Below, piece after piece: positions 1 to 5,412 of a DNA stretch of 8,342 nt. The notes under the pieces were generated by a model. That model made no database searches. It was not told where the DNA came from and saw only the letters and a program-made list of their open reading frames with translations. Position 1 is the stretch's first letter. Each line of letters opens with the position of its first letter. Source of the DNA: a bacterium (GTDB taxonomy: Bacteria; Vulcanimicrobiota; Vulcanimicrobiia; Vulcanimicrobiales; Vulcanimicrobiaceae); assembly GCA_021807065.1 (NCBI GenBank), contig JAKAPO010000088.1:1-8342 (forward strand). Direction: 5' to 3'. A program made the translations under genes and the position numbers.

Positions 1-513
1 TGCCATCGTAACGTCGCATTCTTCCTCTAGGATGACTTCGGTAATGCCGCAGACGAAGCTCCCCGCCCCACCTTCAATGCGCTCGACGACGGTTGCCCGC
101 GCGCCACGCTCCGCCCGGACGCACGTGTACGGAAAGATCGTCGCTCCGTCCGCGACGCTGTAGGTCACGACGATCGGATCGACCACGCTGACGCCCTCGG
201 GAATCGTCAGAAACGCATAGCGGTTGGCAAAAGCCGCGGCCAATGCGCCGAATTTCGACGAGCGTGCCGCGGTCGTACCGAATCCCAGCGGTCGCACGCC
301 GATGCGGACGCGTTCGTCGGCGCAGGCGATCGCGACGTCTCCCGCAACCGCGTGCAGCGGAAGATCCGCGACGGCTATTGCGTCGAGATCGATGCGCCAA
401 TAGCGCCCGGGGCGCGCGCGGCCTGAAGGCACCGCGTTATAGTGCTGCAACGCCGCCGACCGCGCATCGAGCGTGATCGCGTCGTCTGCGAAGCTCTTAA
501 GCAATGGCTCCAT
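1..513 (-). CDS. sufD: SufD-like FeS assembly protein, 5' part only
   Basis: The first 171 codons are visible; the gene runs off the left edge. SufD is a non-ATPase subunit of the SufBCD scaffold complex, which builds Fe-S clusters in the cytoplasm. I start it at ATG 513-511, giving MEPLLKSFADDAITLDARSA; this frame stays open to base 1 and overlaps the end of sufC by 17 bp. A TTG at 504 in the same frame is an alternative. The N-terminal part carries RPGRYWRIDLDA (34-45), like the WRYTDL-type segment of SufD. Residues 133-164 (RAERGARATVVERIEGG, then FVCGITEVILEE) resemble the beta-helix core shared by SufB and SufD. I call SufD rather than SufB because the N-terminal region does not look like SufB. 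The overlap implies translational coupling with sufC. SufB and SufS are not in the window and may lie further left. Confidence 0.8.
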   Translation of the reverse strand, partial: MEPLLKSFADDAITLDARSAALQHYNAVPSGRARPGRYWRIDLDAIAVADLPLHAVAGDVAIACADERVRIGVRPLGFGTTAARSSKFGALAAAFANRYAFLTIPEGVSVVDPIVVTYSVADGATIFPYTCVRAERGARATVVERIEGGAGSFVCGITEVILEEECDVTMA

Positions 514-1267
514 CGCGCACGATATCGTAGCCTTCCCTTTCGATGCGATCCGCAAGGTCGGCACCCCCGGTCTTGACGATGCGCCCATCGAGCATGACGT
601 GGACGACGTCGGGCCGCACGTACTGGAGTATGCGCGGATAATGCGTGATCAAGAGTAATCCCATCCGCCTCCCGTCCTCGGTTGCGCGCATCGAGGCGAT
701 CGCCTCGCCGATGTGTTTGAGCGCGTCGACGTCGAGCCCGGAATCGGTTTCGTCGAGGATGGCATAACGCGGCGCGAGCACGGCCATCTGCAACATCTCG
801 AGGCGCTTTTTCTCGCCGCCCGAGAAACCGTCGTTGAGGTAGCGTCCCAAGAAAGACGCGTCCATGCCGAGCGCGTCCATCTTTTCGAGAAGGAGTTGGC
901 GGAACTTCGGCGGCGGCAGTTTTTCGTCGGGCCGTACGGCTTGGCGTGCCGCGAACAGAAAGTTTGCCACCTTCACTCCGGGTATTGCCGCCGGATACTG
1001 AAACGAGAGAAAAACGCCGGCCTTCGCGCGCTTGTCGGGAGACATTGCGAGCAAATCGGCGCCATCGAGCATCACCGTTCCCTCGGCGACGGCATACTGC
1101 GGGTGCCCGGCCAAAGCGAGGGCGAGGGTCGTCTTTCCACTCCCGTTCGGTCCCATGAGGGCGTGAACATGGCCTGGCTCGACGGTGAGATCGATCCCTT
1201 TGAGGATGTCGGTACCGTTGACCCCGCAGCGCAGGCGGCTGATCGAGAGTCCTTGGCCGGAGCTCAT
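497..1267 (-). CDS. sufC: SufC, FeS cluster assembly ATPase
   Basis: This is the ABC-type ATPase of the SufBCD Fe-S scaffold, 256 aa, the usual SufC length. Visible motifs are Walker A GPNGSGKTT (39-47), Q-loop SFQYP (88-92), ABC signature SGGEKKR (149-155), Walker B with catalytic Glu in AILDETDSGLD (169-179), and H-loop THYPRIL (208-214). The SufC-typical stretch after the Q-loop (PAAIPGVKVANFL) is present. I choose ATG 1267-1265 because the product then begins just before the first beta strand (LSISRLRCGVNG), and because a promoter-like pair upstream puts the predicted transcription start on this ATG. A TTG start at 1303 would add 12 residues, but that TTG is the first codon of the -35 box TTGACT. 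The gene is first in the minus-strand suf unit and is followed by sufD with a 17-bp overlap. Family assignment is firm. Confidence 0.96.
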   Translation of the reverse strand: MSSGQGLSISRLRCGVNGTDILKGIDLTVEPGHVHALMGPNGSGKTTLALALAGHPQYAVAEGTVMLDGADLLAMSPDKRAKAGVFLSFQYPAAIPGVKVANFLFAARQAVRPDEKLPPPKFRQLLLEKMDALGMDASFLGRYLNDGFSGGEKKRLEMLQMAVLAPRYAILDETDSGLDVDALKHIGEAIASMRATEDGRRMGLLLITHYPRILQYVRPDVVHVMLDGRIVKTGGADLADRIEREGYDIVRDGAIA

Positions 1268-1273
1268 TGCACC

Positions 1274-1303
1274 ATCGTATCGGACGGAGAACCAGAAAGT
1301 CAA
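1274..1303 (-). promoter_or_regulatory. Predicted sufC promoter, leaderless type
   Basis: On the minus strand, a -35 box TTGACT (1303-1298, one mismatch to TTGACA) is followed after 18 bp by TACGAT (1279-1274, two mismatches to TATAAT). The usual distance from the -10 box puts the transcription start at about 1267, the first base of the sufC ATG. The sufC-sufD mRNA would therefore have no 5' leader. This is read from consensus matches only. Confidence 0.5.
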
Positions 1304-1314
1304 GGATAAACTTT
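1296..1314. promoter_or_regulatory. Candidate SufR operator between the divergent promoters
   Basis: AAAGTCAAGGATAAACTTT is an imperfect dyad: arms AAAGT and ACTTT, 9-bp spacer, 12 of 19 positions symmetric. It covers the minus-strand -35 box and part of the plus-strand one, so a dimer bound here could block both promoters. A second inverted pair, TCGTATC (1275-1281) and GATACGA (1338-1344), covers most of the minus-strand -10 box and overlaps the end of the plus-strand -10 box. A SufR-like regulator encoded next door is the obvious ligand, but it does not match the cyanobacterial SufR operator pattern I remember, so the role is inference. Confidence 0.35.
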
Positions 1315-1340
1315 ACTATCTCGCCAGCCCATGCTAGGAT
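1312..1340 (+). promoter_or_regulatory. Predicted sufR promoter
   Basis: TTTACT (1312-1317) and TAGGAT (1335-1340) are separated by 17 bp; each matches the -35/-10 consensus at four of six positions. The predicted start of transcription is near 1347, leaving only about four bases before the regulator ATG at 1351. It is a weak match, supported mainly by position and by its symmetry with the sufC promoter. Confidence 0.35.
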
Positions 1341-1350
1341 ACGAGCTGAC

Positions 1351-1983
1351 ATGGTCGGGCAGGACCGCTTTTTCAAGACGACGCGAGGGCGAATCGTCGC
1401 TGAGTTGCGGCAGCGACGCTCGGCGTCGGCCGCCGACTTGGCCAAGATTTTCGGTCTTTCGGTCAATGCCGTGCGCCAGCAGCTGGTCGTATTGGAGCGA
1501 GACGGCCTCGTGATCGAACGGCCCGTTAGGCGAGGCCCCACGAAGCCGACGCTTGAGTTCTCGCTGACGAGGGAGGCAGACGGCCTATTTCCGCAGCGCT
1601 ACGATCGCTTGCTTTCCAGCGTGTTGCGCGAGGTGCGGCAGCGCTACGGCGACGCCGGCGTCGAGCAGATCTTTGCTTCGATCTCCAACCGCGCGGTGAA
1701 GCGGGCGAAGCGAAGAATTACGGGCGAGAGCGCCGAGGAGCGCGTCGCACAGCTCGCCGAACTCCTGCGTAAGGACGGAGTCGTTGCCGAGTACAGCCTC
1801 ATAGACGGTGGTTTCGCGTTGCACGAGCACAACTGCCCGTACTCGGAGATCGCCAAGGAGCATCCTCAGATGTGCAACGTCGTCCATCAGATGATCGACA
1901 AGACGATCGGAGGCGAGTTGCAGCAGACCGAATCGCTCGCAACCGGCGGCAAGGAGTGCCGGTTCGAGATCAGGGCTTCATAA
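1351..1983 (+). CDS. sufR: SufR-like iron-sulfur sensing transcriptional regulator
   Basis: A 210-aa regulator predicted to repress the suf genes when it carries an Fe-S cluster. Residues 16-60 form a winged helix: RIVAELRQRRSASAADLAKI, then GLSVNAVRQQLVVLERDGLV as the recognition helix and wing approach. The C-terminal half carries three cysteines, C162, C175 and C203, spaced C-X12-C-X27-C, within HNCPYSEIAKEHPQMC and GGKEC. This matches the cluster-ligand region of SufR as I remember it; cyanobacterial SufR has a further conserved cysteine between the last two, absent here. I use ATG 1351 because the protein then begins just before the helix-turn-helix; a start at 1267 would add a low-complexity basic stretch read from the intergenic region. 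It is transcribed divergently from sufC and lies 3 bp upstream of the scaffold gene, so autoregulation and control of both sides is likely. An ArsR/DeoR-type regulator of another trigger is the less likely alternative. Confidence 0.85.
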   Translation: MVGQDRFFKTTRGRIVAELRQRRSASAADLAKIFGLSVNAVRQQLVVLERDGLVIERPVRRGPTKPTLEFSLTREADGLFPQRYDRLLSSVLREVRQRYGDAGVEQIFASISNRAVKRAKRRITGESAEERVAQLAELLRKDGVVAEYSLIDGGFALHEHNCPYSEIAKEHPQMCNVVHQMIDKTIGGELQQTESLATGGKECRFEIRAS

Positions 1984-1986
1984 AGT

Positions 1987-2478
1987 ATGGATTTTGCGAA
2001 ATTTCAGCGTCTCGTGGAAGAACGGCCGGGGTTCCGCACCATGGAGAATCCAACTGCGAGCGGCGAGTATTTCAGCGACTCGTGCGGCGACATGTACAAC
2101 GTCTTCCTCAAGATTGGACCCGGAGCGATCATCGAGGACATCACCTATTTCACCACGGGCTGCGGATTCGGCACGGCGACGTGCAGCTTGGTGACGGAGC
2201 TTGCGCGCGGCAGGACCGTCGAACAGGCGGAGACGATCACCGAACAAGAGGTGATGGACGCGCTCGGCGGTTATCCGGAGAAGAAGCGCGATTATCCGAG
2301 CCGCACCCTAGAGGCGCTCAGGCTCGCAATCGACGATTATCGTGCCAAAGTCTCCCGCGGAGAAGTTCCCGATTACGGGCAGATGCCGCCAGCGGCGCCG
2401 ACTCAGCCGGCTCGGGCGGTCGCGCGGCCCGCTCCAGCCGTCGACGGCGACGGAAAACTCCTCATCAAGCTGCGCTGA
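1987..2478 (+). CDS. IscU/SufU/NifU-N-like FeS scaffold with altered cysteines
   Basis: A 163-aa protein of the IscU/NifU N-terminal family, which receives sulfur from a cysteine desulfurase and iron to assemble [2Fe-2S]/[4Fe-4S] clusters. The match runs from about residue 20 to 121: SCGDMYNVFLKI aligns with the ACGD cysteine region of IscU, IIEDITYFTTGCGFGTATCSLVTELARGRT with the second cysteine and the SSLVTEW-like helix, and LRLAIDDYRAK with the C-terminal helix. C33, D35 and C59 are kept. The usual HCS motif before the last helix reads RDYPSRTLEA, so the third ligand Cys is Tyr103 and its neighbouring His is Asp102. C66, seven residues after C59, may replace it. Residues 133-150 are a Pro/Ala-rich linker ending in DGDGKLLIKLR. 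The gene follows the regulator by 3 bp and overlaps the convergent thpR by 14 bp. It may be a scaffold, a carrier or a desulfurase partner. Confidence 0.85.
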   Translation: MDFAKFQRLVEERPGFRTMENPTASGEYFSDSCGDMYNVFLKIGPGAIIEDITYFTTGCGFGTATCSLVTELARGRTVEQAETITEQEVMDALGGYPEKKRDYPSRTLEALRLAIDDYRAKVSRGEVPDYGQMPPAAPTQPARAVARPAPAVDGDGKLLIKLR

Positions 2479-3058
2479 GGGCGCCGATCGCGCGCACGCG
2501 ATAGCGCACCTTTCCAGCTGAAGGAACCGACTCGAAAAGCGTCAGCTCGTGTACCGCAATCGTCGTCGATGGCACGTCAATCAGCGGTAGCGTAACGCGT
2601 TTACGATCGGGCACCCGGGCGATCGTTGCATGTGGGATGTCGTCTTTCTCATCGATGGGGAAGCCAAGCCTCCTGCACGCATCACCGACATCGGCAGCTA
2701 GAGCTCGGTATGCCGGGTCAGCGCCGCGAGAGCCGATGAAGATTACGCGCGGCTTGCGCTCGTGCGGAAACGCACCTACGCGGTTTAGCGTGACCGAAAA
2801 CAATCGGTGACGCGATGCAACGTCCACCGCCAAACGTTCTATGTGGGCCAAACATCCCGCCTCGACGTTTCCCAGAAACGCCAGCGTCAAGTGGTAATTC
2901 TCAGGCTCGACGAATTGCAGGTTCGGCCGACGTGCTCGCAGCTTGTCAGCAATGACCGCGCATTGCATTCGCGCGGCTTCATCGATCGCGATTCCGATGA
3001 AGAGACGGGGCTTTCGCTCAAGCTTTTGCGAAGAGGCGTTTCCCTCGACTTCGCTCAC
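2465..3058 (-). CDS. thpR: RNA 2',3'-cyclic phosphodiesterase (2'-5' RNA ligase family)
   Basis: A 197-aa member of the 2H phosphoesterase superfamily, which opens 2',3'-cyclic phosphates in RNA and can join 2'-5' tRNA halves in vitro. Both signature motifs are present: HLTL at 56-59 (in NYHLTLAFLG) and HATI at 143-146 (in PHATIARVP). The core starts at PRLFIGIAID (17-26), slightly later than in typical ThpR proteins. I choose GTG 3058-3056 because no ATG, GTG or TTG lies between it and the core, while upstream readings run back through the metallo-hydrolase gene in another frame. That GTG is part of an extragenic repeat (3042-3083), so the first residues VSEVEG are repeat-encoded. It is the last gene of the minus-strand chain from folD, 8 bp after the previous stop. 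Family call firm, start codon moderate. Confidence 0.9.
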   Translation of the reverse strand: MSEVEGNASSQKLERKPRLFIGIAIDEAARMQCAVIADKLRARRPNLQFVEPENYHLTLAFLGNVEAGCLAHIERLAVDVASRHRLFSVTLNRVGAFPHERKPRVIFIGSRGADPAYRALAADVGDACRRLGFPIDEKDDIPHATIARVPDRKRVTLPLIDVPSTTIAVHELTLFESVPSAGKVRYRVRAIGALSAA

Positions 3059-3083
3059 CGCGCTCGCTACGCTCGGGATGACA
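3042..3083. repeat. Extragenic repeat spanning a stop/start junction
   Basis: A GC-rich segment made of two similar blocks, CTCGACTTCGCTC (3045-3057) and CTCGCTACGCTC (3063-3074), followed by GGGATGACA. I recognise this type of sequence (on the minus strand TGTCATCCCGAGCGTAGCGA, then GGTGAGCGAAGTCGAGGG) as a dispersed extragenic repeat recurring in many environmental bacterial genomes; that is recollection, not a search. Here it contains the TAG stop of the metallo-hydrolase gene (3069-3067) and the GTG start of thpR (3058-3056). Only one copy is in the window. Confidence 0.6.
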
Positions 3084-3717
3084 AAAGGTACGGATTGCTG
3101 CGGCGTTCGATGCCGATCGTCGTCATGGGTCCATGTCCGGGAACGACTGGGGTGTCGTCGGCGAACGGCAACAACTTCGCGCGAATCGAGCGCACGATAT
3201 CTTCCATAGAGGTGCCGCCGAGGTCCCAACGCCCGATCGATCCGGCGAAGAGCGTGTCGCCGGTGAACAAGCGCGAGCCGCCGTTTTCTTGCAGCGCGAA
3301 GCAGACGCTTCCTAGGGTATGACCCGGAGTGTGGATCACGGCGAGATCGATTTCACCGAGCGAGAGGCGTTCGCCGTCGCGCAGCTCGCCATCGAGCGTA
3401 ACGACCGGGGGAACCGGGCCGATCGCCCCGATATACTGTGCTTGCGACGCAAGCGAGCGATAGAGCGGGACGTCCGCTCGATGCAATAGCGCACGAGCTC
3501 CGGTCTGAGCGCGCAGCCTGCCGACGTCGCCGATGTGGTCGATGTGCGCGTGCGTATGGATCAACAGCTCCGCGTGAAGGTTATGTCTATGCAGGCATTC
3601 GAGAACATCGGCGACTCCGTCGCCGCCATCGATGACGACTGCCTCACGCGTTCGCTCGTCGCCCAGCACCGTGCAGTTGCAGGCGAGCGAGCCCACGGGA
3701 AAAGTTTCGGCGATCAA
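3067..3717 (-). CDS. MBL-fold metallo-hydrolase, glyoxalase II-like
   Basis: A 216-aa metallo-beta-lactamase-fold hydrolase of the compact glyoxalase II / YcbL type, probably cleaving a thioester or related bond; the substrate cannot be read from sequence. The metal ligands are all visible: THAHIDH (55-61, giving H56, H58, D60 and H61), PGHT (131-134, H133), TGD (152-154, D154) and GHG (194-196, H195). The start is a TTG at 3717, which overlaps the stop of the upstream methyltransferase gene as TTGA; the product then begins MIAETFPVGSLACNC, as expected for this family. The protein ends normally up to RRSNPYL and then takes its last residues (LSSRA) and its stop from the extragenic repeat at 3042-3083. 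No Shine-Dalgarno is visible, so translational coupling is likely. Confidence 0.9.
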   Translation of the reverse strand: MIAETFPVGSLACNCTVLGDERTREAVVIDGGDGVADVLECLHRHNLHAELLIHTHAHIDHIGDVGRLRAQTGARALLHRADVPLYRSLASQAQYIGAIGPVPPVVTLDGELRDGERLSLGEIDLAVIHTPGHTLGSVCFALQENGGSRLFTGDTLFAGSIGRWDLGGTSMEDIVRSIRAKLLPFADDTPVVPGHGPMTTIGIERRSNPYLLSSRA

Positions 3718-4343
3718 CGCACGCGCGCGCCGATACCGGTGCCGTCGCCCAACGGGAGGATCGTCGCGGCCAAATCAGGATGTGAGAGAAAGTAGCGGTT
3801 GAAATCACGGATCGCTTTCGTCTCGGGCGTATCGTCCGGCCTTTCGGACTGGGCGGCGTTGCCGTGCCAGAGACAGTTGTCGACGATGACCAGGCCCGAG
3901 CGCTTCAATGTCGGGATGGCGAGGTCGAGATACGCGCGGTATTCGCGTTTGTCTGCGTCGATGAAGACGATGTCGAGATTGCGTTGCGGGAAATTCTCGA
4001 GCACTTCGAGCGCGGGCTGATTCAGGACTTCGATCGACTCGGCCTCGCCGGCTCGCTCGAAGTAGGAGCGCGCGACGTCCGTGCGCGCGACGTCCACGTC
4101 GATGGTCCAGATCGTTCCAACCGGGGGTTGCGCGAGTGCCATCCATAACGTCGAATACCCGTATGCGGTGCCAACCTCGAGAATTCGATTCGCTTGCATG
4201 GCGTGCACCAGCGTCGCAAGAAAACGCCCGACCTCGCGCGAGACTATGGGGACTCCGTCGTCGTGGCCGCGCTGCTCCAGCTCCAGCAGCAGTGGAGGTG
4301 GCTGCGGATGTACTTCTTCCAGATACTGAAGAATGTCGCTCAT
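3714..4343 (-). CDS. SAM-dependent O-methyltransferase, CCoAOMT/COMT type
   Basis: A 209-aa class I methyltransferase of the cation-dependent O-methyltransferase family (caffeoyl-CoA / catechol type). The SAM-binding motif I is ILEVGTAYGYSTLWMA (54-69); the acidic end of beta-2 is WTIDVD (79-84). The divalent-metal ligands typical of the family are visible as IDADK (128-132) and VDNCLWHG (154-161), giving D129, D155 and N156. The C-terminus GTGIGARVR matches the usual G-DG-xxxxR ending. The ATG at 4343 overlaps the folD stop as ATGA and is preceded by GGAG seven bases upstream, one of the clear Shine-Dalgarno sequences in the window. Its stop overlaps the next start as TTGA. The substrate is unknown; bacterial members often accept small catechols or act on unknown metabolites. 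Confidence 0.92.
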   Translation of the reverse strand: MSDILQYLEEVHPQPPPLLLELEQRGHDDGVPIVSREVGRFLATLVHAMQANRILEVGTAYGYSTLWMALAQPPVGTIWTIDVDVARTDVARSYFERAGEAESIEVLNQPALEVLENFPQRNLDIVFIDADKREYRAYLDLAIPTLKRSGLVIVDNCLWHGNAAQSERPDDTPETKAIRDFNRYFLSHPDLAATILPLGDGTGIGARVR

Positions 4344-5203
4344 GTTGAGGCTCCGGAAAATCGTTCGGCGGCGATGACGACGTTGCGCAGGAGCGCGACG
4401 CTCGTTACGGGTCCGACGCCGCCCGGGACAGGTGTCAGCGCGCCGGCAACGTTCGCGGCACTCTCGAAATCGACGTCGCCAACGAGCTTGTTATCGACTA
4501 ACGTCGTGCCCACGTCGATGACGGTTGCGCCCGGCGCGAAATCCTCGCCGCGAAGAAGTCCAGGGACGCCGGTCGCGGTGACGACGACGTCCGCCATGCG
4601 CACGTATGGTTGCAGCGAGCGCGATGCCTTGTGCAGGACGGTGACGCTGGCGTCCTCCGCAAGCATGAGCAGAGCGACCGGGGCACCGACCACCGCCGAG
4701 CGCCCGATCATGGCCGCATTGCGCCCGTGCAGCGGCCAGTGCGGGCTGCGCTCCAGCAATAACATGACGGCGGCGGGAGTTGCCGGGACGAACAACGTGC
4801 TCTTGCCGAATGCGAGGCTGCCTTCATTGGCGGGGTGGCAGCCGTCGACGTCTTTATATTGCGGCATCGCATCGGCGATCGCGCGAATGTCGAGATGCTC
4901 CGGCAACGGCTGTTGCAGCATGACGCCATGGACGCTGCAGTCGTCCCGATAGCGCGACAGGCGCGCGCGCACGTCATCCTCGCGTGCCGAGACCGGTAGC
5001 CGTTCGACTTCAGTCGCAATCCCCACGCGCTCGCCGGCGCGCTCGAGCGTACGAACGTAAGAAAGGCTCGCGGCATCGTCGCCGACGAAGAGTATTGCGA
5101 GTTTGGGATGAATCCCACGCTCTCGTAGCGCAACGATACGAGGGCGAAGCACGGCACCGAGTTCGGCGGCGACGGCTCTGCCGTCGAGTATTCGAGCGGG
5201 CAC
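4340..5203 (-). CDS. folD: FolD family, methylene-THF dehydrogenase/cyclohydrolase lacking the catalytic Lys
   Basis: A 287-aa FolD homologue that interconverts 5,10-methylene-THF, methenyl-THF and, in bifunctional members, 10-formyl-THF. It starts at GTG 5203, giving VPARILDGRAVAAEL, which matches the family N-terminus. Conserved features are Y49, Q97 in VMLQQPLP (94-101), KDVDGCHP (117-124), the NADP loop GRSAVVGAP (167-175) and PVPGGVGPVTSVAL (258-271). In the YxxxK motif, where E. coli has Y-V-A-S-K (K56, needed for the cyclohydrolase step), this protein has Y-V-R-T-L: L53, codon CTC at 5047-5045. Dehydrogenase activity may remain while cyclohydrolase activity is lost. It is the first gene of the minus-strand chain; its start lies 39 bp from the end of repeat copy A. 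No Shine-Dalgarno or clear promoter was seen. Confidence 0.93.
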   Translation of the reverse strand: MPARILDGRAVAAELGAVLRPRIVALRERGIHPKLAILFVGDDAASLSYVRTLERAGERVGIATEVERLPVSAREDDVRARLSRYRDDCSVHGVMLQQPLPEHLDIRAIADAMPQYKDVDGCHPANEGSLAFGKSTLFVPATPAAVMLLLERSPHWPLHGRNAAMIGRSAVVGAPVALLMLAEDASVTVLHKASRSLQPYVRMADVVVTATGVPGLLRGEDFAPGATVIDVGTTLVDNKLVGDVDFESAANVAGALTPVPGGVGPVTSVALLRNVVIAAERFSGAST

Positions 5204-5242
5204 GCCTGCGGCTTTGCGCTGATGGAGGGAGAACCCTGGATA

Positions 5243-5412
5243 CAAGGAGCTCGTCGGAGTTAGGCGCATCCCCGTCTGCGGGTCGCCTCTTGTCCGGATA
5301 CTTCGTCGCTCAGCGGTTGCGAAGCTACGGCTTCGCTCCCTCGTCGGCGCCCCGTCTTCGAACCAAACTCGACACCGAAACCGCAAATGGCCCAACCCCA
5401 ACAAACTCCTAG
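5243..5412 (+). repeat. 170-bp MITE-like element, copy A, supplying a gene start
   Basis: Copy A aligns without gaps to copy B (8173-8342, inverted) over all 170 positions with 31 mismatches by my count (about 82% identity). Its ends are imperfect inverted repeats, 17 of 23 positions: left CAAGGAGCTCGTCGG, right (read inward) CTAGGAGTTTGTTGG. An ATG at element position 145, just inside the right arm, is the start of the thioredoxin-like gene, so eight codons plus two bases of that gene are element sequence. The best conserved internal parts are TTGTCCGGATACTTCGT (5290-5306) and the hairpin block (5320-5342). It fills the gap between divergent folD and the thioredoxin gene. The CTAG end and TA-like boundary suggest an IS630/Tc1-mariner-type MITE; no transposase is present. 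Confidence 0.85.
5319..5336 (+). other. Conserved hairpin with UACG tetraloop in copy A
   Basis: GCGAAGC-TACG-GCTTCGC is a perfect 7-bp stem with the loop closed by C-G. As RNA in the direction of the downstream gene this is a cUACGg loop of the stable UNCG class. It lies about 50 bases before the ATG at 5387. The same stem (6 bp) and loop occur in copy B in the same orientation relative to its gene (8250-8265, minus strand). Confidence 0.7.

Noticed and set aside
375..1541. A long minus-strand frame (388 codons) overlapping sufC
   Set aside because: It is the frame shifted against sufC and sufR; the product is Arg-rich with no family features, while sufC has every ABC motif.
2465..2478. Rho-independent terminators at the convergent junctions (here and at 6852-6874)
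   Set aside because: The coding regions overlap and no stem followed by a T-run is seen at either place.
3059..3229. Upstream extension of thpR by 57 codons
   Set aside because: It reads the metallo-hydrolase 3' end in another frame and has no ThpR-like residues.
5319..5336. The element hairpin as a terminator
   Set aside because: No T-run follows the stem, and a gene starts about 50 bases downstream on the same strand.
5243..5386. A sigma-70 promoter inside the element (for example TTGTCC or TATCCG on either strand)
   Set aside because: No pair of boxes with good matches and 16-18 bp spacing was found in both copies; TTCGCA-17-TATCCG on the minus strand matches the -10 box at only three positions.
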